A stretch of DNA of 64,000 nucleotides from Phytophthora sp. 'mugwort' (Eukaryota > Oomycota > Peronosporomycetes > Peronosporales > Peronosporaceae): the NCBI GenBank assembly GCA_033558025.1, contig JAUCEF010000007.1, positions 496,001 to 560,000 on the forward strand. The letters run 5' to 3'. The position numbers and the translations under genes are program-made. Shown here piece after piece: positions 35,462 through 45,537 of this stretch; within the stretch, counting starts at the first letter, position 1; every line of letters begins with the position of its first letter. The notes under the pieces are model-generated. The model worked only from the letters and a program-made list of their open reading frames with translations, made no database searches and had not been told where the DNA came from.

Positions 35462-36250
35462 ATGGACCTCGCTATCCGCGTGAACGTGCGTTACACTGCT
35501 CCAGCCAACTCGCAGATCAAGGACGCGCTGTTGCTGTTCAAGAGCGCGCGCTGGGTGCACTCCATCATCCGCTACATCATCCCGCAGCTCAACAGCGTGT
35601 CGCCCGCCGCCATACACCTTATGGAGACGCTCAAGAGCAACCCAGCCGACGTGCGGCAGCAGCAGGATGGAGAGCGTGCGGTCTGCGTCGTGTGCATGGA
35701 GACGCTCACGTCGCCATGCGCCGAGCTGCCCACGTGCTGCCACCAGTTCCACGAGCGCTGTATCGAGCCGTGGCTCAAGATGCACAGCACCTGCCCCACA
35801 TGCCGACACCAACTGCCCACCGATGTCTACACAAGTTACAGCGTCTACGCCATCAACACCACCATCGTCTTACAACAGTCTCAGTCCAGTATGCCCGCAG
35901 CCGAATTGTTGGAGCTGTCGGCTAGCAACCAAGTCATTCGAGCTATTGTGAACGCGCGTGTGAGACGGAATGCAGCTTCAACGTCAGCAACCACAGCGGC
36001 CATGCCCAATTCTCTGTCAAGTGACTTACCGATTTTCCAGACCGAGCTGCCTGTCATGAACGCGAGCGTGTTGCAGCGTGGCTCCAGCCTGTCTGCAACA
36101 TTACCGCCCTGCATCACTGAACCCGTAGTACCCGTGATGCACCGGAATGCCTCCCGACGCCGTTTCCGCGAGCAAGAAACTATCCGAGCGATCGGCAAGC
36201 GACGACGGCTGAGTGATTCTGCAGAGGAACAGGATATTTCAACCTTATGA
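35462..36250 (+). CDS. RING-H2 finger protein, probable E3 ubiquitin ligase
   Basis: A single exon encodes 262 residues. The RING spans residues about 75-117: CVVCMETLTSPCAELP, CCHQFHERCIEPWLKMH, STCPTCRHQLP, with the C-x2-C, C-x1-H-x2-H/C and C-x2-C ligand pattern of the RING-H2 class. A helical N-terminal part (IRYIIPQLNSVSPAAIHLME) precedes it. The C-terminus is a basic stretch (RRRFREQETIRAIGKRRR) that looks like a nuclear localisation signal. RING-H2 proteins recruit an E2 enzyme to ubiquitinate substrates; the substrate here cannot be told from the sequence. No membrane segment is seen, unlike many RING-H2 ligases. The start is the first ATG. Confidence 0.75.
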   Translation: MDLAIRVNVRYTAPANSQIKDALLLFKSARWVHSIIRYIIPQLNSVSPAAIHLMETLKSNPADVRQQQDGERAVCVVCMETLTSPCAELPTCCHQFHERCIEPWLKMHSTCPTCRHQLPTDVYTSYSVYAINTTIVLQQSQSSMPAAELLELSASNQVIRAIVNARVRRNAASTSATTAAMPNSLSSDLPIFQTELPVMNASVLQRGSSLSATLPPCITEPVVPVMHRNASRRRFREQETIRAIGKRRRLSDSAEEQDISTL

Positions 36251-36567
36251 GCGGACGATCGACTCCCACGTTTTGCCACAATAAGATAGAACTTCTTTAG
36301 CCAACAGAAACTACAGTCACGTGAAAGCTACGCCATTGACGCGAACCAGTGGTGGGTGATGCAGACATGTTCGCTATTCGTACAGTCGACTTTACCCTCT
36401 CTCAGTAGGAAAGGAGAGAGCTTGCCGTGCCTGCTTTATTGAGAAGCTTATTTAACTGAGAAAACAAGAATATGCAATCACACACGTTCATCATCAGATG
36501 CTCTGGCAAGCTTGAAAGTACCATCATGCGGAGCTGCTGGTTGTCTTGGACATGGCAAGACTCGACA

Positions 36568-39134
36568 TCACCGAGAAAGCAGCTCAGGCGTCAGAATCAA
36601 ACGCATTGACAGTACGCGCATGAGCTCGAAGAGGTCGGTGGTCGACTCGGTCTTCGCGTCAGGAGGGTGTTCCACAATCCAGGTGACAATGTGATTGAAC
36701 GGCGTGACCAGACTCGCGATGGCAGCCGGTAAGCGGCACGGGTGATGCTTCTTGTCTTGGAAGTGGCTCACGATAAACATCACCACGCAGACGACATGCA
36801 GAAGCATCACGTAGCGGTCGTCTTCACCTCGATTTTCCACCGTAAGATCCTTGTCTGCCATTAATCGGGAGCCACTGGCACACGCCACAGGCAGGAGGAA
36901 CGTCAATGCACGAAACCACTCGAGTGCATTCGGCACACCCGACGACTGTGACGATTCGGCGCTGTCATTGGCCCCACGAATCAGAATGAGGTTAATCAAA
37001 ATGCCAAGACAAAGTGTCAGGGTAGACACGTTGGCAAATTCAGTGTTTCCGTCGGCAATATCGGCGCAAATAGTGCAGCAAAACTGCATCAAACGCCGCA
37101 GAACATCCACATTTTCGGACATGATGGAGGCACCGTCGGGTAGTGCACTGAGTTGCAGCAACCCAGGCAACAGAAAGTGCAGTTGGTCGATGCTGCTGTC
37201 GGTCTTGTGAATCACGGCAGCCTTTTGCATCATCTGGGAAACAGCGTCGACCTCGTCATCCGAGTCAATCTCGTCGTCAGAATCAATCATCTGGTTGCTC
37301 TCAGACTTGAAGAGCTGGGCTCCATCGTCTGTCACCCAAGCCAGCAGTGGCTTGTAGCACACCATGAACGGAACTAACTGAATCACCAAATCGACACTAG
37401 TGTCGGAGTCTTCTGCGATCCAGGCACTCACGATACGCACACTAGCGCATATCACAGCGTCCAGGTGGTAGACTGATTCTGCGTGTGACTCGCGGAGCTC
37501 ACGATAGCGATGAGTCTGAACGTAATCGCGAACCAGCGTCAGTAGCTCGAGGACCACAACAAATACTTGATTAAATGTGCCCTTCATCTCCAGTAGAATG
37601 TCGTATGGAAGCACAAGCTCGCTTTCGTAGTTGGAAACCAGACCACTGATGACCATCTCGACGATGCCGTAGCAAATGGGCAGTATGGCAAGAACGCGTT
37701 TAATCTCCACTTCGCGCCTCTCTGTCTCCTCCACAGATTCCACCTTCAGATCGTCAACTTGAATCAGGGACAGCTCCACCTCGTCCAGCATGATTTTAAC
37801 CTGTAGGCATATTTAATTCGTAAGAATTCGGGCAATATTCAGATACAACGACAAAACGTACCTCAATCGACACAAGTTTCAGCAGAAACAGAATAAATTT
37901 GCCACCAGACACTTCATCTGGTGGTGATTGGCTGCGTAGAGTAGTGCCCGGTAGCATCCACGAAGTACCCGATTTCTGCATGAGCTGGAATATAAGTCGC
38001 AAACACTCATCGCGCTCCTGATGAGACCACTTCGCGCGTAGAAAGCGTAACACGCCCGTACGAATGTCAGAGAGACACTGTGAGCTAAGTAGCTCGACCG
38101 GTGCTTCGCCAATCTCTACAAGCCTCATATAGCTGTTCAGAACAGCTAGCACCTGGATGGCTGTGTCGCCCCGAACGTGTAAAAAGTTGGAGCAGACAAA
38201 CTCGAAGTCATAGCTATGGATATGTGCCCAAAGCTCGGGCTTGCTGGCCATCCCGCCTACAACGCTCCACAAATCCTCCAAAAGCGTGTCCGTCTGTTGT
38301 TCTTGCTCTGTCAGCTTGCTCTCTGCAGTCAGGTCTCGACTCGAATGAGACCGACTCAGCTTCTTCATAGCACTAAAGAGGCGACCGAGAACACTTTCGT
38401 GCATCATGACCTAATCAAGAGCACAGGGATGATCCCTCAGGCACAACTCACATGCAGAGCATCTAGCGATTGAGCTGGTTGCCGCACCTGCAGGCCCTTT
38501 TCGGTCTGTTCCAAGCCGGATAGAATGCGCACGCAGTCCAGAGATGAGTCTTGCGGCGTTGACTGCGACGCCAACTGCTCTAAAAGGAATCTCACGAGCT
38601 TGTCTTGCGCGAACTCCTTGGCCACGCTCGGGTCCGAGCAGAAGCTGAGCAACAAGTACCAGGTCAGTCGCGCTTCAAATCAAGTCATAGAACAACACAT
38701 CACTATCGCCTCGTGTCGGGCTAGTACAGTACCTTGCTATTAGGTTCAGTCCGAGACTTTGAAAAGACGAGAGCGCATCGACGTCGTCTGGGCCTGTAAC
38801 ATCAGAAATTAAGGCGGTGAGCGTCGGCATCAGTAGAGCGTTTACACCCTCCGAGGTAAACCATCACTAGCACAAGATTATACATGGCGTAATTACCTTT
38901 GGTGTGCAACAAACGCAAGAAGAAGCTCACGCCGACGGTCGTGAGTACCTGTTGTCGAACCTGCTGGAGCTGCTCGACCGGCAGGTCGCCCAGCTTCGTT
39001 ATCATGAGCAGGCCGGCAAACTTGTACTCATCGGTCTGTCCCTCCAGCATCCGCATGCACTGCGCAATCTTCTCCTCCGCTGCCGCCGTGGCGGAAGCGG
39101 TGGCCACCGACGAGCCCGTGATCTCTGCAGCCAT
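36568..39134 (-). CDS. Neurochondrin family protein
   Basis: Neurochondrins are cytosolic alpha-helical repeat proteins; in animals one regulates signalling and helps assemble Rab/snRNP-related complexes, so the function here is open. The family-typical start is AAEEKIAQCMRMLEGQTDEY then KFAGLLMITKLGDLP. Exons: 38897-39134, 38733-38793, about 38451-38655, about 37862-38407 and 36568-about 37799. The last carries ILPICYGIVEMVISGLVSNY and FMVCYKPLLAWVTDDG. The ATG at 39134 (MAAEITGSS) is the first real one. The acceptor before the third exon (near 38655) is not an AG: the frame requires joining just before GTACTTG, which follows CCTG. Either a rare acceptor or a sequencing difference is possible. 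Confidence 0.75.
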
Positions 39135-39313
39135 GGAAGCTCGAGACTGGCTGGCCAAAAACTACTACTACAGTACTTAGTAGTATTATGGTGTGCCGTA
39201 CATACTAACGGCTACGTCGTATATTATTGTTTTTACTTGAATATTGAAATCCTCAAATTGTGTCTCGACGACAAAGTCAGTTTCATTTCGAAAATTTCAA
39301 TGCAGCGTTGCGA

Positions 39314-40579
39314 TCACATGAAGTCGTCTTCGTAGGCGTTGACGCTACTGAGATCAGCGGCTGCTTCCAGCTTGTCGCCCGATTCGATATTCCCTCTAGA
39401 CATGAGAGACCTGCAGTTTGGAGAAGTTGCATCGAGATCAGTACGATAGAGCACACAAGTGAAGATACCGGTAAGCATAAGCACCTACGAGTAGCTGCGG
39501 AGCTCCTTCTGCTGCTTGTACTCCAGCTTCGCTTTGCGCTGCTCTGTCTCGAGCTGCATACGCTGCTTTTTGCGTTCGGCCTTGTATAACAAGTCGCGCT
39601 GCCGACGCTCCTCTGTGCAGTGAGATGCGTAAAATAGACGGACAAAACGCATGCATCGTATCCGGTCTACAACGCACCTTCCAAGTCGGGATGGAACTCC
39701 TGCTTCGTCTTGTTGAGTCTCTTGATGATGTCTTTGTTTTTCTCCTCAACCTTATAATGCCGGACCTGCACCGAACGCGTCAGCTTTCCAATTGCTTACC
39801 AAAGATTTTAATGCTCGCTCACTCGCTCCGGGTGGTGGAAGCCCACCTGGCCGGCTTCCATGGACGGTGTTTTCATCAAATTCCGCCATCTCGTGTAGCA
39901 CTGGGGTTGGAAATTAAACCATACGTAACGTCATTATGGCGCACATAAAGACGAGACATGTACATATCAAGGAACCAAGCGAATACGTACAACGCTGACG
40001 CTCTTCTTTTTGCTTCCCTCGACCGAGTTTTCCTACATGTACAACGCACGGCTCAGAAAGCCGTAAACGGGAGATTGACTGTAGACGTATCAAAGCATGA
40101 ATAAGCACCTTGACCAGCTGAGCGCACTCCTCGAGACAAATCTCCGAAACATTGTCGACCTTTGTTTGGCCCTGGCTCAAGATAACGCACGCAGTCAACA
40201 ACGTGCAGGATGTTGCGTTGTCGTCGCAAACAATCAATCGAAACTGACCAGCGGAAGGCGCAAGTAAACGTGCGCAGACGACAAGTCGTCGACGTGGAAC
40301 CTGCCACAACGTACAGGGTGTATAACAGCATTGCGCTAAATCCACAAGTTTGCAATGATGAAGAGCAGAAGGCAGGAGGAGAGGTGCCGCACCAAACATC
40401 CTCAAGAAAGCCGTAGCGGATGAGGTCCTCGTTCTCAAACTTGTCCTTGCCCATGAAGATGGAGTGGCCCTCTGTGCATGCGGATTGTCATCATTAGCGT
40501 CAAAAGAAGAGACGCGGCTAATCTACATGGTTCTGAGAAGAAGCTCAGACGCACCTGACGACGTGAAGTAGTACACCAT
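39314..40579 (-). CDS. CCDC25: CCDC25-like protein (NFACT-R domain plus coiled coil)
   Basis: Small first exon MVYYFTSS (from 40579), then FMGKDKFENEDLIRYGFLED, FHVDDLSSAHVYLRLP, TKVDNVSEICLEECAQLVK, a middle part, RHYKVEEKNKDIIKRLNKTK followed by QEFHPDLE, ERRQRDLLYKAERKKQRMQL, KELRSYS, SLMSRGNIESGD and the acidic end YEDDFM. Order, length of about 210 residues and the terminal D-x-F-M match CCDC25. The NFACT-R domain binds nucleic acid; human CCDC25 is reported as a membrane DNA sensor, while in other eukaryotes the protein is linked to ribosome-associated work. At least six introns are needed, several under 100 bp. The gene follows neurochondrin head to tail. Confidence 0.85.
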
Positions 40580-41208
40580 TCTAGGTCAATTCGTCTGCAG
40601 CAAGAAATGAAATGCAAAAGCCATTTTGGACAATTTGAGCCAATCCTGTTTTCTCTGTAGAAGATGTGTGAGTGGATGAAAACACGTTATGCATGTGAAT
40701 AGCCAAGAAATGCCGTTGGACAGGGGTTGAACCGAATCTTTTTGTGGTCCACACGTTTTCCTGTCCGTCGGTTTTCAATCCTAATGTAGCTCAGCAGCAG
40801 AGCCTCGCCCCCCACCGCCGTACCTAGCCGCTCCATCGTGACACCCTTCGTCCGGCAATGAGCTAGTGTGGCTTCCTCTGCCGAGCCATGAGGGCGAACC
40901 AGGTGCACTCGCTTTGGGGTCCATTTTGCTGTTTGCCAGAGACGGGGACGGGCCCGTCTTCTGGCCGCGGGGGTAGGGGATGCAATTTTCGTTTAGCTTG
41001 GCTTCAGTATGTGGCCAATAACGCTTGGCACGTACGTGCGCTCGGATAATTTCAGCCAAGCTCGGCTGCGCGTCCGTTGCTTGTTTTGCGGAGTGTTGCT
41101 CCGCCGGTTTCAACCTAACAACGACAGCCCTGCGGCAAGCATTTCTGCTTTTGCCAGCCCGGGCGTCGTCCCAGTCGAGAAGTCCTTCAGCTTTCCTCTC
41201 CAGCCTCA
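40580..41208. other. Intergenic region upstream of the EGF-like gene
   Basis: The promoters of CCDC25 (left) and of the EGF-like gene (right) must lie here. Long minus-strand frames overlap it but lack recognisable content. Nothing else can be supported. Confidence 0.3.
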
Positions 41209-42465
41209 ATGAAGTGCATCCGCGTGCTGGTCGCGCTCGCAGCCACCCTGGCTATGGGCGTATTCGCAAAAGACGACCCTGCCTACTACTGCGACTCGGA
41301 CTCGTACTGCGCCAAGAAGTACCCGGGCACCGTCTGCATATCCGTCAACAATTATGGTGACGTGGTCTCTAAGTGCACGCCCAACACGACCAAGCGCCCA
41401 GCTTGTCGCGGTGCAACTCCTGGACTGTGTCCGTCGTTCCAGAGCGCCGACATCGGCTATTTGAACGCGCATTGTGTGTTCGTGTCGGAGGAGAACCTTT
41501 CGCTGTCCTCGAGCGGCTCTGGATCCAGCCGTCGTCGCTTAATGAGCGCGGCCTCGAACTCCTCTTCGGCTGCGGCGTCGTCCACTACTTCTTCTGGATC
41601 TGCCGTTGCTTCGTCCGCTGCGTCGTCCACTACGTCGTCTACTGCGTCGTCCACTGCATCGTCCACTGCGTCGTCCACTGCATCGTCCACGACTACCAGC
41701 GGCAGCGAGGACTCGACAGCCACTGAGAGCGGAAGTGGCGCTGACTCTATGTACTCGGTCACCATTGACGGCGAGAAGGTGTCGGGCCAGTTCATCTGCC
41801 TGGATGTGTCGGACTGTGCGAACAAGGCCGCCGACCCGAGTACTTGCGAACCCACGACGTGCCAGGCGCCTGACTCGAAGGAGGTGTGCACCTATCACGG
41901 CACTTGCACGTACAAGAACAAAAAGAAAATCACCAAGCGTAGCTGCATGTGCTATGCCGGCTTTGAGGGGGACAAATGTGAGAAGGAGGTCTCAAACGCC
42001 TGTGACGTGGACTGTGGTACCGGTGGTGACTGCGAGGACGGCGAGTGCGTGTGCAAGGAAGGTTTCGACGGTGAGAAATACGATGGCAAGCAAGGCAAGC
42101 CCAACCAGCGCTGCACGCGCTGCACGAACGACCTCGCCTGCCAGAATGGCAACACGTGCAACACCGAGACTGGCAAGTGCATCTGTGGCCCCGGTTACAC
42201 CGGGGACACATGCGGAGCTACGGAGGATTCATGCACGACTCGCACGGACTGCGGCATTGGCGCCTGCCAAGTATTGGCCAACGGATCGTCGGCGTGCTAC
42301 TGCCCCACGTGCAGTCCCTCTTGCTCGCTTTGCGACATGGACATTAACTCCACCTTTGACTGCTCGACATGCCCGACCGACACCGCCATTACCATGCAGT
42401 CTTCCAAACTGCTGGTATTCGCCTCGATGTTTGTCGCGGTCATGCTCGCCAACTTGGCTCTGTAA
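41209..42465 (+). CDS. Secreted EGF-like cell-surface protein, probably GPI-anchored
   Basis: A single exon encodes 418 residues. A signal peptide (residues 1-20, MKCIRVLVALAATLAMGVFA) is followed by a Cys-rich head, a Ser/Thr/Ala-rich stalk (residues about 115-180), a second Cys-rich block and EGF-like units (CDVDCGTGGDCEDGECVCKE, CNTETGKCICGPGYTGDTC). The last 20 residues are hydrophobic (LLVFASMFVAVMLANLAL) after SSK, as expected for a GPI-anchor signal. The stalk is the kind that is heavily O-glycosylated at the cell wall. The role (wall structure, adhesion or host contact) is unknown. A decayed paralogue follows at 42650-43165. Confidence 0.75.
   Translation: MKCIRVLVALAATLAMGVFAKDDPAYYCDSDSYCAKKYPGTVCISVNNYGDVVSKCTPNTTKRPACRGATPGLCPSFQSADIGYLNAHCVFVSEENLSLSSSGSGSSRRRLMSAASNSSSAAASSTTSSGSAVASSAASSTTSSTASSTASSTASSTASSTTTSGSEDSTATESGSGADSMYSVTIDGEKVSGQFICLDVSDCANKAADPSTCEPTTCQAPDSKEVCTYHGTCTYKNKKKITKRSCMCYAGFEGDKCEKEVSNACDVDCGTGGDCEDGECVCKEGFDGEKYDGKQGKPNQRCTRCTNDLACQNGNTCNTETGKCICGPGYTGDTCGATEDSCTTRTDCGIGACQVLANGSSACYCPTCSPSCSLCDMDINSTFDCSTCPTDTAITMQSSKLLVFASMFVAVMLANLAL
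41617..41694 (+). repeat. 12-bp tandem repeat encoding Ala-Ser-Ser-Thr units
   Basis: Six or more units of about 12 bp (GCGTCGTCCACT and variants) lie head to tail in the Ser/Thr stalk. They translate as repeated A-S-S-T. The unit length is a multiple of three, so copy number could change without breaking the frame. Confidence 0.8.
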
Positions 42466-42649
42466 GACTCCACCACTCGAATAGTAGTACTCGCCTGCCA
42501 CAGGCACGCCAGCAGCAGGGGCTGCTTGACGCACTAATTACGTAACATGATCATTTACTTACCGAAGGAAATCATCCCTGCTGATGAATGAGTCTGATTA
42601 TCAAAACTACAACGACAGTAGTATAGTATTCCACTCAAGCGCCTTCCAT

Positions 42650-43165
42650 ACCAGGGAACTTGCAACTACAAGAACCAGAAGAAAATGGTCAAGCACACCT
42701 ATCGCGTATGACGGAGCTGCGCTTCCTTCGTGGGGAACTGAGTGACAACCAAGTTGCGCAGATCCGGAATATGTTGGTGATACCGAGCCGACATTGGGCA
42801 CGAAACTGGAGCTGGTCCTTGTGAATATGCGGCCTGAAGGGTTTCGTCAATAGGTGGATGGACCATCACGCGCATCTTGACAGGTTCAAGGGCGAACCGG
42901 CCTATATTTCTACTATTATGCGATAGCAACTGTGGCATAGTGCTGACACGTGCGGGTTGCCGTAGACGGACTGTGGCGAAGAAGACTGCCAGGTGATAAC
43001 GAACGGATGGGCGGCTCGTTAAATTAACAATGTTAACACCGTCGTAGCCCGGTATGCTCCCTCCGCGGTGTGCTGTTCACTTACATGTTCGGCTGCTCGA
43101 CAGGCGTGACTGATGCCGCCATGACCATGCAGTCTCGAAGTTCCTGGTATTTGTGTAGGCTACGA
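42650..43165 (+). pseudogene. Decayed paralogue of the upstream EGF-like gene
   Basis: Two stretches echo the intact gene. AACTTGCAACTACAAGAACC with AGAAGAAAATGGTCAAGCAC (about 42657-42697) resembles 41898-41938. GCCGCCATGACCATGCAGTC with GAAGTTCCTGGTATTTG (about 43115-43153) resembles the anchor-coding end at 42382-42425. The two pieces occur in the same order but at a different distance, and no open frame joins them. A tandem duplication followed by loss is inferred. Confidence 0.6.
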
Positions 43166-43381
43166 CTCGTAGCGCTCATCGCCGATCTTGGAGAGCACCC
43201 TCAGTGCTTCATCCTTCTGAATAAGCTCAGTCCATCTGTTATCAAGCAGTCACGTCGGATCGAGTGAGCTGCAGCAGGGCTAAACACGCAAGAGAATAGT
43301 TTACTTCGACGCAAAGAGCCTCAAAACGGTGACATTATCTTTCCATCAGCGCTAGACTAAATTCTTCCTCCCTCCATGTAT

Positions 43382-45337
43382 TTACGGGGCGGGGCTGTCC
43401 GCAAGAGCCTTAATGGTGTCGAGCGATCCTTCCAATGCCTTCTTGAACTTTTCGCCGTCCGAGAAACCGCTGTCCTTGTAGTTCGTAAGGCTTACGTTAA
43501 TGCTCTTATTATGGAGCAGGTAGCCCACACCGTACCCGTGAGGGACAACAGCACCGAACGAGAAATACTGCAAGCACGGCATAGTCACATTGCTCGAGGA
43601 GACCAGGAAGTTCGTGCTTTCGGCGCGCACAGGACTTGCCAAGAAGTCGCTGGAAATGCCACTTTGGTTCGCAATTGAGTTCAACGCAGTCAAGTGGCGG
43701 TCCACACCCAATCCCTTCTGCGCCATCTTAGCCATCTCCACATGACGGTTAACTGCGGCCACCAACAGTTCACGCTGCGTGTCCACAGCGGCGCCAGTCT
43801 CCACACCCTTGACGAAGGCTTCAGCAGCAGGAGTCGCCGAGCGAATTGTCTCCGTGCGTCCATGGTGGAAAAGGCGCGTCGAGCATGACTCGTACGTAGG
43901 GGCGATCTTGCCGTGCATGCGGTAAAAAGCTAGCTGAAGAGCCATTTGCGCGATACCATCCGGACTAAGCTTCCACTGCTTGCAGTTGTTCTTCGCGAAG
44001 TTCTCGTACATCAAGTACTCCGAGTTGAGGTTGCGAGTGAAGTCGGCGAAGTGGTTCTCGGCCTTCTTGACATCTTCCACCAGGTTGTTTGACAGCTTCC
44101 AGCTAAGCTTCTCAGGTCTGGTAGCACCGGAGTACTCCGGCATCTCCTCGAGTGACGCGAATCCGGAGTCAGACTCACGCATGTCGTGCCAGCATTCATG
44201 CAGCCAACGGTTCCAGACCGTGCCATCAGAAAACGAATGCTCAAAGTTGACAGTCAGGTGCCCATCCGGCTGCACCATCACCTGCAGCTTGTCGAACCAG
44301 CGGTGAGAGCCCTGGCCGTGCAGCGACAGCTCCATGCGCTGTTTGGTGTCAGACGGGTTGCGATTCTCCAGTACCAGCACGAACAGCGCCGAGTCAATCA
44401 CCTCGAGCGTCTCGGTATTCACGGGGTGGTGCGCCACCAGGTCGTCGCGGACCTGTGCCCATGTGTCGCGCTCCTCAGCTGTAAGCGTGGAAAGATCCAA
44501 GTCATCGTGGTCGCCCTTGGATGACGAGTTCAGAATGGAATCCAGCTGTGCTTCGAGCTGTTTCTGGGTTAGCAATTGCTTGCCATCGGGACTGAGCACG
44601 TCCAGCTTGAAGAATTTGTTGGCCGCCATGACCACAATATGCGTTGCGCGTGGGTGAGAGGTCAGCACGTCGATGTCTTTCCGGGGCACCTTGGCCGTGC
44701 CGTACTGGCGCGCAAACCCAGCCATGCACTGGTTCTTATCCTGCTCCAGCTCACTGTTCTTCACCTTGGCCCACCACTTGATCATGGAGCGCACAAAGGC
44801 GGCGCTACGAGGTACCATGCCCTGTAGGTTGCCGTCCGTCTCGTCCAGCAGCCCGTAGGACGGGTTCACGTTGATGGGCCCCTGGTAGCGGCCTCCGAGG
44901 TACATCTTGTCCCAGTCCTCCTCGATGTAGCTGAACGGATAGGCGCGGCCCATGGTCTGTTTCAGTTCGCGCTTGAGCAGCAGCTCTTGCAGCTGGCGGC
45001 CCTCAGCACCCGCGAATCCCTTGGCCAGCTCAGCGTGCTTCTCCCAGTCCTTAACGCCCACCAGCGGCCGTATGCTCTCCAAATAGCGCTGCATTGTCTC
45101 CTCGAGCTGCGGCACCGGGAGACGCGGCAGGTTGTACTCATTGGTGAGTAGCATGCGGTTAAACCAGCCAGGCTGCTGCGCCCCGGCCGCAGAGCTCAGC
45201 GGGCGAGAGTGATTTGCGAACCCTCGTAACGATGACGGTACGCGCATGATCTTGAAGAGCTGGAAAGCCTGCGTGACTAAGCCTTGGGCACAACACGGGG
45301 CAAGTCGCCGAATGATCTCCAAACGATGTTTCGCCAT
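43382..45337 (-). CDS. Carnitine O-acyltransferase, probably mitochondrial
   Basis: A single exon encodes 651 residues, the usual size for carnitine acetyl- and palmitoyltransferases, which move acyl groups between CoA and carnitine. The N-terminus is basic and hydrophobic with few acids (MAKHRLEIIRRLAPCCAQGL), a likely mitochondrial presequence. The family start is LPRLPVPQLEETMQRYLESI. The catalytic His lies in LTVNFEHSFSDGTVWNRWLH. The carnitine/CoA region is KIAPTYESCSTRLFHHGRTE then TIRSATPAAEAF, and the C-terminal part VVPHGYGVGYLLHNKSINVS is typical. Whether acetyl or long-chain acyl is the substrate cannot be told, but the layout is nearer to CPT2 than to outer-membrane CPT1, as there are no membrane segments. 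Confidence 0.85.
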   Translation of the reverse strand: MAKHRLEIIRRLAPCCAQGLVTQAFQLFKIMRVPSSLRGFANHSRPLSSAAGAQQPGWFNRMLLTNEYNLPRLPVPQLEETMQRYLESIRPLVGVKDWEKHAELAKGFAGAEGRQLQELLLKRELKQTMGRAYPFSYIEEDWDKMYLGGRYQGPINVNPSYGLLDETDGNLQGMVPRSAAFVRSMIKWWAKVKNSELEQDKNQCMAGFARQYGTAKVPRKDIDVLTSHPRATHIVVMAANKFFKLDVLSPDGKQLLTQKQLEAQLDSILNSSSKGDHDDLDLSTLTAEERDTWAQVRDDLVAHHPVNTETLEVIDSALFVLVLENRNPSDTKQRMELSLHGQGSHRWFDKLQVMVQPDGHLTVNFEHSFSDGTVWNRWLHECWHDMRESDSGFASLEEMPEYSGATRPEKLSWKLSNNLVEDVKKAENHFADFTRNLNSEYLMYENFAKNNCKQWKLSPDGIAQMALQLAFYRMHGKIAPTYESCSTRLFHHGRTETIRSATPAAEAFVKGVETGAAVDTQRELLVAAVNRHVEMAKMAQKGLGVDRHLTALNSIANQSGISSDFLASPVRAESTNFLVSSSNVTMPCLQYFSFGAVVPHGYGVGYLLHNKSINVSLTNYKDSGFSDGEKFKKALEGSLDTIKALADSPAP

Positions 45338-45537
45338 ACAAAGGCGAAGTGAGGAGGGTTTAAAACCGGATAACGGAATAAAACCAACTTGAAGTCCACG
45401 TGCGGCGCTGACGTTGACACCGTCGTGTTGGCAGCACCATTTGGGCTGTCATCACCAGATAGGCAATCAATAACATGCTGCTACATGTAGCTGAAACTCG
45501 CATTCGTATTGACTCGTTACTACGAGGTCCTGTTCGG

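Noticed and set aside
40781..41209. Long minus-strand frame upstream of the EGF-like gene
   Set aside because: It shows no recognisable domain, has a composition typical of chance frames in GC-rich DNA, and overlaps the promoter region.
41520..41545. Possible RxLR host-targeting motif (SSRRRLMS) in the EGF-like secreted protein
   Set aside because: The spacing is not R-x-L-R, it lies about 107 residues from the start, there is no dEER, and the protein has a GPI-type C-terminus.
41457..42534. Several long frames on the opposite strand and in other frames of the EGF-like gene
   Set aside because: They are by-products of the Ser/Thr repeat and Cys-rich coding bias.
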